From positions 124,001 through 188,000 of the forward strand of contig CALSAQ010000002.1 of NCBI GenBank assembly GCA_943372995.1: a stretch of DNA of 64,000 nt, read 5' to 3'. The position numbers and the translations under genes are program-made. The notes beneath the pieces were generated by a model. The model searched no databases, was not told where the DNA came from, and saw only the letters and a list, made by a program, of their open reading frames with translations. Below are positions 9,125-17,621 of this stretch, piece after piece (position 1 is the stretch's first letter; the number at the start of each line of letters is the position of its first letter). This DNA is from CAJBVG01 sp943372995 (GTDB lineage: Bacteria > Bacteroidota > Bacteroidia > Sphingobacteriales > Sphingobacteriaceae).

Positions 9125-9125
9125 G

Positions 9126-9872
9126 ATGCTAAAAAATATTATTAATAAACTGATCTCTTCTACTGGCTATGTTCTACTGAGTAAAAGACAGTTAAATCAA
9201 CCTCAAGCGATAAAAAATATCAGCCCTTACGATCATGCTAATGCAAGAGGGAAGGCTGGACTTGGCTTGGATAAATTCTTAAAAGAGAATAATCTTAATA
9301 AATGGTTGGAGGTAGGCACTGGTGGTCGCGACGATGATGGATTTATTAAAATAGATATTAAAGAATATCCAGAAGGTAAAACACCGCTGAATTACCGAAG
9401 ACTAGATATTATTAATTGCACAGACAAGGAGATTGAAGCGATGGGTAAATTCGACTTCATCCGTATGCAACATGTATTCGAACATTTTACTCCAGAAGAT
9501 GGGTTAATAGTATTAAACAATTGCGCCAAACTGCTCAATTCGGGCGGGTATATTTTAATGTCGTGCCCCGATATCGATATTGTAATTAATGAATACAGAG
9601 AAGGTGATATTCGTAAGTTAAATAATGGTTGGGGTAAAGAACGAATTGGAGAAGATGCTCCTGATAGTTTTGTGCTCTCTATTTTTACTCACAGTGTATT
9701 ATCTGAACCACACATGTGGTGTTATAACGGAGAAGGATTAGTGCATCAACTTAAAAAAACAAATCAATATACTGATATCGAAATTTTGTCGCTTACTCAC
9801 CCATTGGCTTGCATTCCTTTTACTCATAATCGCCCTGACGAGGATGTAGTTGTACTTGCGAAAAGAAAATAA
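9126..9872 (+). CDS. Predicted SAM-dependent methyltransferase
   Basis: A 248-residue protein with a methyltransferase-11-like core. WLEVGTGGRDDDGFIKIDI contains the AdoMet-binding turn, MQHVFEHF is the usual post-motif helix, and LNSGGYILMSCPD is the late beta strand. Proteins of this type often act on glycans or appear beside glycosyltransferases, but there is no such context here. It begins 1 nt after the stop of the preceding methyltransferase and ends 2 nt before the regulator, so the three are probably co-transcribed. Confidence 0.7.
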   Translation: MLKNIINKLISSTGYVLLSKRQLNQPQAIKNISPYDHANARGKAGLGLDKFLKENNLNKWLEVGTGGRDDDGFIKIDIKEYPEGKTPLNYRRLDIINCTDKEIEAMGKFDFIRMQHVFEHFTPEDGLIVLNNCAKLLNSGGYILMSCPDIDIVINEYREGDIRKLNNGWGKERIGEDAPDSFVLSIFTHSVLSEPHMWCYNGEGLVHQLKKTNQYTDIEILSLTHPLACIPFTHNRPDEDVVVLAKRK

Positions 9873-9874
9873 CG

Positions 9875-10438
9875 ATGACAGATCTGCAACAATACATACA
9901 AAATTACTTTGGAGTAATAAGCGCTTCAGAGCTCGAAAAAATTGCTGCATTGTTTAAGCAAGAAAAAATCAATAGAGGCGATTTTTATTTACAAACAGGA
10001 ATGCCATGTAATAAACTAAGTTTTATTCAGAGTGGTCTACTTAGGATATATGTAAATACTCCTGATAAGGAAGTTACACAATGGATTTCGTCTAGCGGGT
10101 ATTTTATCACAGATCTTTCTAGCCTAATTTTTAACACTCCTGCCCGTTGGAATATACAAGCATTAACCGATGTAGAACTTTATACCATTGCCAAAGAGGA
10201 TTATTTGCAAATTGGTAATCTCGTGCCTTCTTGGCATCATCTGGAAAAATTATTCATTGCAAAATGCTTTACAATTTTAGAAGATAGAATTTATAGTCAC
10301 CTTTCCATGAATGCCGAACAGAGGTATCATCATTTTTTTGAAAACAATAAAGAACTCTTTAATCAAGTCCCACTTCAATACATTGCATCAATGCTTGGCA
10401 TGTCGCCCGAAACATTCAGCCGTATTCGTAATAAGTAA
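9875..10438 (+). CDS. Crp/Fnr-family transcriptional regulator
   Basis: The 187-residue protein has an N-terminal cyclic-nucleotide-binding-like beta-roll (about 20-110), a dimer helix and a short C-terminal winged helix-turn-helix. The recognition helix reads SPETFSRIR. Its ExxSR pattern is the one FNR uses to contact TTGAT half-sites. Only two cysteines are present, so it should not carry an FNR-type iron-sulfur cluster. The ligand is unknown. A perfect TTGAT-N4-ATCAA palindrome lies 10 nt after its stop codon. Confidence 0.88.
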   Translation: MTDLQQYIQNYFGVISASELEKIAALFKQEKINRGDFYLQTGMPCNKLSFIQSGLLRIYVNTPDKEVTQWISSSGYFITDLSSLIFNTPARWNIQALTDVELYTIAKEDYLQIGNLVPSWHHLEKLFIAKCFTILEDRIYSHLSMNAEQRYHHFFENNKELFNQVPLQYIASMLGMSPETFSRIRNK

Positions 10439-10447
10439 TTTTATTTC

Positions 10448-10461
10448 TTGATATATATCAA
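10448..10461. promoter_or_regulatory. FNR/CRP-type palindrome TTGATATATATCAA
   Basis: TTGAT-ATAT-ATCAA is a perfect match to the FNR consensus, inside a 16-bp perfect palindrome (10447-10462). A -7-like box GACATTTG (10484-10491, one mismatch to TAnnTTTG) follows. With a start site about 3-5 nt after the box, the palindrome centre falls near -41, the class II activator position. Its likely user is the adjacent Crp/Fnr regulator. Confidence 0.6.
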
Positions 10462-10512
10462 GTGGTATTAAAAATTATAGACTGACATTTGTATTGTAAA
10501 AAAAATACAACC

Positions 10513-10950
10513 ATGTCAAAAGAAATAAAAACTGAAATACAAATTCAGGCAAGGCCCGATAAAGTATGGGAAATACTGTGTGATTTCGAAAATTATCATC
10601 AATGGAATCCATTTATAAAGAAGATTAAAGGCGAGACCCGCTCAGGTTCAAGATTAGAAGTTTTTATAGAACCTCCACAATCAAAAGGGATGAGATTTAG
10701 GCCTGTGGTGCTGGTATTTAAACCTCAAAAAGAGTTTAGATGGTTAGGGAAATTGTGGATGAAAGGCCTATTTGATGGTGAACATGCTTTTGAATTAATT
10801 GATAATGGAGATGGGAGTACTACATTTATTCATTCAGAAAAATTTAAAGGATTATTAGTACCATTCTTATCAAAGATGCTCGATGTAAATACTAAAAATG
10901 GATTTGAATTGATGAATTATAATCTAAAACGACTTGCTGAGAATAATTGA
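10513..10950 (+). CDS. SRPBCC-domain protein (START/Bet v1-like)
   Basis: The protein is 145 residues from the chosen ATG at 10513 (MSKEIKTEIQ). The pattern IQARPDKVWEILCDFENYHQWNPF is typical of the SRPBCC polyketide-cyclase/CoxG-like ligand-binding fold. An in-frame ATG at 10489 overlaps the predicted transcription start region and is less likely. These small helix-grip proteins bind hydrophobic ligands, and the ligand is unknown. The gene sits directly downstream of the Crp/Fnr regulator and its probable binding site. Confidence 0.8.
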   Translation: MSKEIKTEIQIQARPDKVWEILCDFENYHQWNPFIKKIKGETRSGSRLEVFIEPPQSKGMRFRPVVLVFKPQKEFRWLGKLWMKGLFDGEHAFELIDNGDGSTTFIHSEKFKGLLVPFLSKMLDVNTKNGFELMNYNLKRLAENN

Positions 10951-11026
10951 TTCAATTGGAGTAGATCAGTAATTACTTTGATTATTCGTTGAAATGCTTT
11001 ATTTTTAAAGGATTCAACTGAACTGT

Positions 11027-14000
11027 ATGCCCCAAAGAAGACTACAAATAATACTATTTGTTAGCTTATTATTATGCTGCAAAACTTTGTTTGCTCAGGT
11101 ATCCATTTTCCCGAAATCACAAAAAGTTTGTAAAGGATCTATTGCTAGTATTTATGTAGCGAATAATATTGCAGCACAGTCAACTTTTATTTGGCAAGAT
11201 TCTTCATCAACGGGTTGGAGCAATTTAACTACTTCAGTAATTTATCCAAATCCACAAAACGATACATTGTTTATCGTAAATGTAAGTTCAGCACAACATC
11301 AAAAGAAATACAGATGTATTGTTGATTCTGCTGGACAAGGGCTGAAGTTCGATACTACACAGGTAAGTTTTTTAGAAGTAAAACCTGAATTAACAAAACC
11401 AAAGTTATCATTAGATCAAACGTTGTGTGCAAACACAATAGCAGACACAATTAGAGTGTTGCAAATGCCTACGGGAGGCGACTCTACTTTTTCTTTTCAG
11501 TGGGAGAAAAAAATAGGTTCAGCAACATGGACTCCAATGGTTGGAGCTACAGATACATTTCTAAGCTTAGATACACTGAGTATTTCAGCAGAGTTTAGAG
11601 TGGTGGCTACTTCACTATCTGGATGCGGTCAAATTATTTCAGATACAGTCAGTATTAATTTCTTACCCATTTTTTCTAATGCAAAGCTGAGTCGTAAGGT
11701 GTCGAGGTTATGTTATGGTGAAATGGGAATAGACACAGCTGTATCTATACTAATTAATCCTATACAGTATTATTCTATATTTAATTATCGATGGCAAAAA
11801 TCAACGGATAAAGTTGTTTGGACTGATCTTGTGAATGATACCACATTTACATTTAGCCCATTAACAGTATTTACAGATACAATATATTATCGAGCACGCT
11901 TACAATACAAAGCAGGGTGTGGTTCATTTTTTTCAGATACATTCTCGGTCTATCCAAGCTCAGCATTTTTGATACCTACAATTACAGGTACACAAACAGT
12001 TTGTTTCGATGAAAAGCCAGACACCCTTCGTATAAATCCATCTATACATTTAGGGCCTGATGTAAGTTACCAATGGCAATCGTCGGTTAATGGTACTACA
12101 TGGGTTAATGTAGCAGGGCAAGTAGGTAAGAGTTTAGTATTAAATAAAGGTGGAAGTACAAAGTTCTATAGAGTAAAAACGACTTGGTTAAATTGTGGGG
12201 TTAGATATACAGACAGTGTGTTGGTGTCGGTTCATCAAGATTTAAATCCGGGTACAATAAAAGCGAATCAATCTATTTGCTATAATTCTACACCTAGTTT
12301 GTTGAGTTTTCAAAATCTTCCAAGTGGAGGCGGTGAGAGCTATACCTATCAGTGGCAAATTTCTAGCGACTCTCTTATCTTTTCGGATATTCCATCTGCT
12401 AATGGGATAATATTTGCACCGAGTCAACTTACTACTACTACCTATTATCGATTAATGGTAACTAGTGCAATGGGCTGTGGAAGTTTAGTTACAAACGTTG
12501 TTAAAATTAAAGTATACTCGCCTTTCCTTGGGCCAACAATCTCTTCAGCTGATACAATATGTTATTCAACTCATGCAGATACGATTAGAACTACCATAAA
12601 AGCAAGTGGAGGAAATGGAGTATATGCTTATCAATGGCAATCGTCTACAAATAATATTAGTTGGAATACAATTTCCGGACAAACAAGCGATAAATATCGA
12701 CCTTTAAATTTAATTGCAACAATGTATTACAGGCTCATTACTACATCAGTATCGGGTTGTGGGATTGATACAAGTAATGTTATTCAAATAAGAGTATGGC
12801 CTAAATTGGTAAAAGCAAAAATATCATCAGCTCAAAGTATTTGTTATGATACAAATGCTGATACCTTAAGAGTTGTTCTGCTTGCGCAAGGAGGAAACAA
12901 TAAATTCATCTATCAGTGGCAACTTTCATCCGACGGATTACAATGGAATGATATTATAGGACAGAATGCATTGAAATATGCACCTGGTCGATTAACAACC
13001 AGTACTTTTTATAGAGTAATTACAACTTCAGTTTTTGGATGTGGTAATGTTGTATCGGATTCAATTAAGATTACAGTGAGAGATCTTTTTGTGCCAGGAA
13101 TTATTTCAGGAAATCAATGGGTCTGCTATGATGGTATTCCAAGTCAATTTGAAATCACAACGCCACCGACAGGTGCTGGTAATTCTTATTCTTATCAGTG
13201 GCAAGTATCAAACGACTCTATAAATTTTTCGGATATCTTCGCGGCAAATCAAACTTCATTACAAACTAATAAGCACACAGTATATAAGTTTTACCGGTTA
13301 AAATTTATATCAAACTTTGGGTGTGCAGCAGTCTTAAGTAATGTAGTGAAAGTATCTGTATATGATATTTTTCAAGGAGCGGAAATTGGGAACAACGAAG
13401 AGGTATGTTTTGACGATATTCCAAAAGTATTAAGGTGTAATGTAAAACCTAGAGGTGGTACATTAGTATACGAATACCAATGGCAATATTCTGTGGATAG
13501 TATATTATGGCAAGACATGTTGGATGAGAATAAAGATTCATTAGTTTTAGGCCGAGCTATTCGTACAACTTTTTACAGATTAATTAATCAATCTACAGGG
13601 TCTTGTGGTTCCGACATTTCAAATGTGCTGAAAATAACCGTATTGCCTTTACCAGATACATCAGTAATTATTGGGCTATCAGAGGTGTGCAGAAATCAAC
13701 AGCAATTACTGTATTCTTTAGAGAAGAAACAATCCGCTATATATGATTACGAATGGATGATAGACAAGGGTGTTATTTTAACAAACCCTAATAAAACGAC
13801 TGTATTTATTACTTGGGATAACACCAGTGGATTAGACACCATCTATATTAAACAAACTAATAAAAATACAGGTTGTGCTAATTATATGAAACTGCCTGTT
13901 CTATTAAAAACAACTCAAGCACCGAATATAACCGAGATCATAAGAAAATCTACTACAAACATATTAGTGTCGAAAGATTCATCAGAAGGTATAAATTACC

Positions 14001-14428
14001 AATGGGGATATATCGATAAGTTAACTATGGTAGAGATCGATATTCCTAATGCAAATTTGAGATATGTACAATTGCCTCATTCGTTCGATACATCAAAGTA
14101 TATTTATTACGTACGCACTTGGTTTACCGATTGCATTACTACCACTTATTACAATTTCGACCCTTTAAGTTTGGGGCTCAATAAAAAGAAAACAACAACT
14201 CTAAATTTATATCCAAATCCTACCCATGGTCGCTTTGTGTTGGAGGGAGCAGAAAATAGTGAATATACCATTACCTGTGTTGATGCACTTGGTAGAAAAG
14301 TTGATTTGACGCACTTCCCGGAAACCAATGAATTTGAATTTGTCTCCGACCAATTGCCAGGTTTTTATTTTATTGTTGTTCAAGGAACAGATTTTGCTAT
14401 CACAAAAAAAGTATTACTTAGAAGATAA
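11027..14428 (+). CDS. Large T9SS-secreted protein with Ig-like YQWQ repeats
   Basis: The 1133-residue protein starts with a signal peptide (about 1-23, ending near LFAQ). It then has eight clear tandem modules of about 95 residues with a YQWQxSxDxxxW core, a central YYR strand, a conserved Cys in GCG or SCG, and a further Cys (often ICY) at the start of each unit. A more diverged module precedes them and a PKD-like segment follows. The last ~75 residues (LNLYPNPTHGRF to the end) form a T9SS type A sorting domain, so the protein should be exported through the outer membrane and attached or released. The cysteine pairs suggest a disulfide in each module. Its stop overlaps the next ATG by 1 nt. 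Adhesin or matrix roles are plausible but not shown. Confidence 0.85.
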   Translation: MPQRRLQIILFVSLLLCCKTLFAQVSIFPKSQKVCKGSIASIYVANNIAAQSTFIWQDSSSTGWSNLTTSVIYPNPQNDTLFIVNVSSAQHQKKYRCIVDSAGQGLKFDTTQVSFLEVKPELTKPKLSLDQTLCANTIADTIRVLQMPTGGDSTFSFQWEKKIGSATWTPMVGATDTFLSLDTLSISAEFRVVATSLSGCGQIISDTVSINFLPIFSNAKLSRKVSRLCYGEMGIDTAVSILINPIQYYSIFNYRWQKSTDKVVWTDLVNDTTFTFSPLTVFTDTIYYRARLQYKAGCGSFFSDTFSVYPSSAFLIPTITGTQTVCFDEKPDTLRINPSIHLGPDVSYQWQSSVNGTTWVNVAGQVGKSLVLNKGGSTKFYRVKTTWLNCGVRYTDSVLVSVHQDLNPGTIKANQSICYNSTPSLLSFQNLPSGGGESYTYQWQISSDSLIFSDIPSANGIIFAPSQLTTTTYYRLMVTSAMGCGSLVTNVVKIKVYSPFLGPTISSADTICYSTHADTIRTTIKASGGNGVYAYQWQSSTNNISWNTISGQTSDKYRPLNLIATMYYRLITTSVSGCGIDTSNVIQIRVWPKLVKAKISSAQSICYDTNADTLRVVLLAQGGNNKFIYQWQLSSDGLQWNDIIGQNALKYAPGRLTTSTFYRVITTSVFGCGNVVSDSIKITVRDLFVPGIISGNQWVCYDGIPSQFEITTPPTGAGNSYSYQWQVSNDSINFSDIFAANQTSLQTNKHTVYKFYRLKFISNFGCAAVLSNVVKVSVYDIFQGAEIGNNEEVCFDDIPKVLRCNVKPRGGTLVYEYQWQYSVDSILWQDMLDENKDSLVLGRAIRTTFYRLINQSTGSCGSDISNVLKITVLPLPDTSVIIGLSEVCRNQQQLLYSLEKKQSAIYDYEWMIDKGVILTNPNKTTVFITWDNTSGLDTIYIKQTNKNTGCANYMKLPVLLKTTQAPNITEIIRKSTTNILVSKDSSEGINYQWGYIDKLTMVEIDIPNANLRYVQLPHSFDTSKYIYYVRTWFTDCITTTYYNFDPLSLGLNKKKTTTLNLYPNPTHGRFVLEGAENSEYTITCVDALGRKVDLTHFPETNEFEFVSDQLPGFYFIVVQGTDFAITKKVLLRR

Positions 14429-15993
14429 TGAAGAAAAGCCTTATTTGCTTTTTGTTATTGATTGTAGGCATGAAATACGCATTGGCTCAAAATAGTCGTG
14501 ACGATTCATTAGCCAGAGTAATAAATATTAAGTCATTAATGTTGGTGCACAACTATGAAGATGCTATCCAATTCAACAATAGTCGAAATTATGAAGACTT
14601 TGAAAAGCTTTTCAATAGCAAAAACTCATTAGTGTTTAATGATATTATGCCAGAGAATAGGTTGAAAGAAAAAATAACACCTAGTGAATACGTAAATCTA
14701 ATAAAGAAATATTATACAGATACTTCCTTTTTATTTGTAAATGTTCGTCCGTATGAAGTAGGTATGGTGAGTTATGAGGGTAATGAATATGCAAGCCTTA
14801 GTATACTAGCCCATAAAACAGTAAATAGTATTACTAAAAATAAAGTTCAATATATTGACACATTCAGTATGCAATTTGATGTGATATTAAATTTAATAGA
14901 TGATGAATGTAAAATTGTTAGAATTAGTAATGTAGAAAGGCGCGAAGAATACATACAAATGTATCCACAATACAGAGGTTTCTTAAACAAACAATCACTA
15001 AAGAATGATACTATTGTGGTGAATGGTGTAATCTGCCCAGTAGATTCCAATGGGTTTGTTCAACTAAAAAACACAAACAAAAATAGCGAGTTTTTGGTGT
15101 TGCCATACCACAAACAATTTATGTTTAAAATGTATCGAGTGCCAGATAATATCCCATTGATCAAAAATAAATTAGATCTTAATAGAGATAAGAATATAGT
15201 AAAGATAAATTTTTGGAAATGGATGGTTTTTGTCGATTTTCAAAATCATATTTCACCTGGGGAATCTTCGGCTATGAAAACAAGTAATGATACCTTGGGA
15301 ATTAACCCTTTAAACGAAGGAACAATTTCTAATTACTTTTTATTAAATCTTACCAGGAGAGTTAATGATAGAGGTTATTGGGCAGTTAAGTTTGGAGGTG
15401 GTGCTGATGTGTTTAACTATAGTTTAAACTTAGCCAGTAATGTAAATACTTATCCAGCAGTAGACCCCGATGGAGATAATTATTTAAGAATAAATCGAGT
15501 ATATAACATTAAAGAAAAACATAATATTGTGTACGCTACTTTCCCAATTAAAGTCGAAAAGGGATTTACCTTCGGTAAAAATTCAATTTATGTTCAAGCA
15601 GCTTATTATGTTATGATGAAGTATTCTTCTTTTTATAATCTAAAAGCTGATGCCACTTATGCTGGTTATTACGATTATTTGTTTGATTTAACCATAAGTG
15701 AAAATGGAGTATATGATTTCGGTACATATAACTTCGATTATAAATCTTTACCATTAGAGGTAAAGAATATCATAACTTCACAATCGTTCTCTATTGGATA
15801 CCTAAGACAATTATCACGTAAGGTGTACTTTGATATGGGTTTAAATTACAGGAACAGTTCATCTTATTTTTTCGAAGAGAATCAGAAAAGCTTGAGCGAC
15901 TCTAAAAATGGAATAAATAGTTTAACTAACTTAAATCATAGGTTTAAGTTAAACTATATCAATATTAATTTTGGACTAAGCATAAAAATATAA
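14428..15993 (+). CDS. Exported protein with probable C-terminal outer-membrane beta-barrel
   Basis: The 521-residue protein begins with a signal peptide (about 1-20, cleavage after ALAQ). The N-terminal part (about 25-180) has alternating helices and strands that resemble an NTF2-like or accessory domain; this is a weak suggestion. The C-terminal half (about 265-521) is rich in short amphipathic, aromatic-flanked strands (KFGGGADVFNYSLNL, YVQAAYYVMM, YININFGLSIKI) and ends with alternating hydrophobic residues, as outer-membrane barrels do. Translational coupling with the Ig-repeat protein suggests it may anchor or receive that protein, as PorP/SprF-type proteins serve T9SS adhesins. It is longer than those and I do not recognise the family. 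Confidence 0.55.
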   Translation: MKKSLICFLLLIVGMKYALAQNSRDDSLARVINIKSLMLVHNYEDAIQFNNSRNYEDFEKLFNSKNSLVFNDIMPENRLKEKITPSEYVNLIKKYYTDTSFLFVNVRPYEVGMVSYEGNEYASLSILAHKTVNSITKNKVQYIDTFSMQFDVILNLIDDECKIVRISNVERREEYIQMYPQYRGFLNKQSLKNDTIVVNGVICPVDSNGFVQLKNTNKNSEFLVLPYHKQFMFKMYRVPDNIPLIKNKLDLNRDKNIVKINFWKWMVFVDFQNHISPGESSAMKTSNDTLGINPLNEGTISNYFLLNLTRRVNDRGYWAVKFGGGADVFNYSLNLASNVNTYPAVDPDGDNYLRINRVYNIKEKHNIVYATFPIKVEKGFTFGKNSIYVQAAYYVMMKYSSFYNLKADATYAGYYDYLFDLTISENGVYDFGTYNFDYKSLPLEVKNIITSQSFSIGYLRQLSRKVYFDMGLNYRNSSSYFFEENQKSLSDSKNGINSLTNLNHRFKLNYININFGLSIKI

Positions 15994-15994
15994 T

Positions 15995-16579
15995 ATGCGA
16001 AACTGTATAGTCTTTGTAGTATGTTTATTAACAGCACTCACTTGTAAATCACAAAGCAAAACCGTTGTTATTTATGCTGACCCCTCTCAGAACATTAATA
16101 ACTACAGCTTAAGTAATAAACTATACGATGTAGCACAAGAGACAGAATCGAAAGTACTTATATACATTAGCAATGGTACAACACCAATAGTTGCTACAAG
16201 TATATACGATATGCAAGATGTGGTTGCTAAACTCAGTAGGATTAAATCTACAGAGATTGATTATAAATTCGATTTAGATAGTATCAATAGACTTTTTACT
16301 AATGAAAATATACTAAGCTCTATTGCTTTTAGAGAAAACAACTCCCTCAACGATGAGGTGTATTTCTTTTTTTTCTTCGATATAAAAAAGTGTAGAGAAA
16401 AGGAGCAAGTAGAAAAGTTTGTAGAGATGCTGCTTTTGTCTAATCGTTTACTACAAAAGCAAGGCCTTATCACAAATTGCAAGGTAAAAATATATTTAAG
16501 TGGCATCCAATCAACGGAAGATGCGGAATACCTAAGCTATTTAAAACAAACTAATGCTTATACTTTTATTGAATACTAG
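15995..16579 (+). CDS. Small exported protein of unknown function, possibly vWA-like
   Basis: The 194-residue protein has a signal peptide (about 1-19). The mature start KTVVIYADPSQNINNYSL places an Asp and a Ser after a hydrophobic beta strand and before a helix, which loosely resembles a vWA first strand with a degenerate metal site. Later strands (KVLIYISNG, VYFFFFFDI, KVKIYLSGI) alternate with helices as in a Rossmann-like fold. It begins 1 nt after the preceding stop and forms the third gene of the Ig-repeat locus. Its end overlaps the convergent TPR lipoprotein gene by 14 nt. No function is assigned. Confidence 0.5.
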   Translation: MRNCIVFVVCLLTALTCKSQSKTVVIYADPSQNINNYSLSNKLYDVAQETESKVLIYISNGTTPIVATSIYDMQDVVAKLSRIKSTEIDYKFDLDSINRLFTNENILSSIAFRENNSLNDEVYFFFFFDIKKCREKEQVEKFVEMLLLSNRLLQKQGLITNCKVKIYLSGIQSTEDAEYLSYLKQTNAYTFIEY

Positions 16580-17102
16580 TCTCTTGGTTTTTCTTTTCAA
16601 ATTCGCGTACTAATTCTTCAGGTGTTTTCCCTAAATTATCTAGGGATATTTTTGCGTCTTTAGCGAATGTATGGTTAGGGTATTTTTTTAAATATAATCT
16701 GTAATAGTATTCTGCACGTTCGTAATTCTGTAGTTGAGAATCGTATATAAATGCACAGATAAAAATGCTTTCTGGAGCTTTTGGCGATTTAGGGTAGTTT
16801 AAGTAGACCTCTTGAAATTTCCTCACGGCAAAACTATAGCTACCGAGTCCATTATATACTTCACCTTGTTTAAATTTAATTTCAGGAATTCGTTCATCGT
16901 TTTTAAATGAGCTTATAAAACTCTCAGATTTACTAAGGTAAATTCTAGCTATTGAGTCGTTTAGTGCCGTACGTTCTCCGAATAGCGACTTCTCAATTTG
17001 TGTTAATTCTTCGAAAGCACGCTCTTGTTCAGATTTACAAGCACTTAAAAACAACACAAGGCTTAATAGTGCAAAAACAGCTAAATTTGTACTTTTTCTC
17101 AT
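16566..17102 (-). CDS. TPR-containing outer-membrane lipoprotein (BamD/YbgF-like)
   Basis: The 178-residue protein has a lipoprotein signal with lipobox LSAC (Cys about 22). Tetratricopeptide-like helices follow, for example FKQGEVYNGLGSYSFAVRKFQEVYLNYPKSPKAPE and then ERAEYYYRLYLKKYPNHTFAKDAK. The P-x-S/T-xxA-x-A spacing is that of the TolA/YbgF and BamD (YfiO) tetratricopeptide groups. At this length it is more likely a small TPR lipoprotein than BamD itself. It is divergent from the HYC_CC_PP gene and its 3' end overlaps the convergent upstream gene. Confidence 0.7.
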   Translation of the reverse strand: MRKSTNLAVFALLSLVLFLSACKSEQERAFEELTQIEKSLFGERTALNDSIARIYLSKSESFISSFKNDERIPEIKFKQGEVYNGLGSYSFAVRKFQEVYLNYPKSPKAPESIFICAFIYDSQLQNYERAEYYYRLYLKKYPNHTFAKDAKISLDNLGKTPEELVREFEKKNQETSIQ

Positions 17103-17140
17103 AATAAACTATAGAATTTCGTTTGATGCACAATAATACA

Positions 17141-17148
17141 TATTTTTG
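17141..17148 (+). promoter_or_regulatory. -7 box of the HYC_CC_PP/TonB locus, near-leaderless start
   Basis: TATTTTTG matches TAnnTTTG exactly and ends 6 nt before the GTG start codon at 17154. Transcription would begin at or next to the start codon, implying a leaderless or almost leaderless message. A TTG at 17123-17125 is closer (15 nt) than the usual spacing. Confidence 0.5.
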
Positions 17149-17153
17149 TACTT

Positions 17154-17555
17154 GTGAAAAAGTTATTCATCATAGTTATGGCTTCGTTCCTACTCTTAAA
17201 CTCGGTAGGGTACAATGTCTATGCACATTATTGTAATGATGAATTAAAAGAAACCAGCATTTTGGTTAAAACTACAGAGTCTTGTTGTGAGGAAGAAGAA
17301 TCGGAGGCGACTACACAAACAAGTTCTTGTTGTGCAGAAGATAAAGTTTTAGTGGTTATTAAAGACCATTTTGTTAAATCGGATGTGGGTTTTTCGAGCT
17401 TATCACAGCCAATATTTTATTTAAACAATCACTTCAGCGACTTATCGTTTTCGTGTACTATACCGCAAAATCAATTAAATATTGGATCTATTTATGATCC
17501 TCCTCCTCAAATAATTCCCGATCTCAACCTTTTATATTCTGTATTTCGTATTTGA
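17154..17555 (+). CDS. HYC_CC_PP family protein
   Basis: The 133-residue exported protein (signal peptide about 1-24) matches the Bacteroidota HYC_CC_PP pattern by eye: AHYCND directly after the signal peptide, two CC pairs (ESCCEEEE and SSCCAED), and a late DPPPQ. The cysteine/histidine content suggests metal binding. Genes of this family often sit beside TonB receptors and heavy-metal-associated domain proteins, as here. The start is GTG at 17154, directly downstream of a perfect -7 box, and no in-frame ATG would preserve the signal peptide. Function is unproven. Confidence 0.75.
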   Translation: MKKLFIIVMASFLLLNSVGYNVYAHYCNDELKETSILVKTTESCCEEEESEATTQTSSCCAEDKVLVVIKDHFVKSDVGFSSLSQPIFYLNNHFSDLSFSCTIPQNQLNIGSIYDPPPQIIPDLNLLYSVFRI

Positions 17556-17621
17556 AATAGCTTATTAGTATTTCACCCTTTGGGTGTTTAATAGTATTAA
17601 GTTATATTTAGTTACAGAAGA

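Noticed and set aside
8510..9872. The two adjacent methyltransferases as a recent tandem duplication
   Set aside because: They differ in length and in motif I context (DVGGGDSK against EVGTGGRDDD), so they are separate families.
16566..16579. Frameshift or misassembly at the overlapping ends of two genes
   Set aside because: The genes are convergent and share 14 nt of 3' coding sequence, which is a normal compact arrangement.
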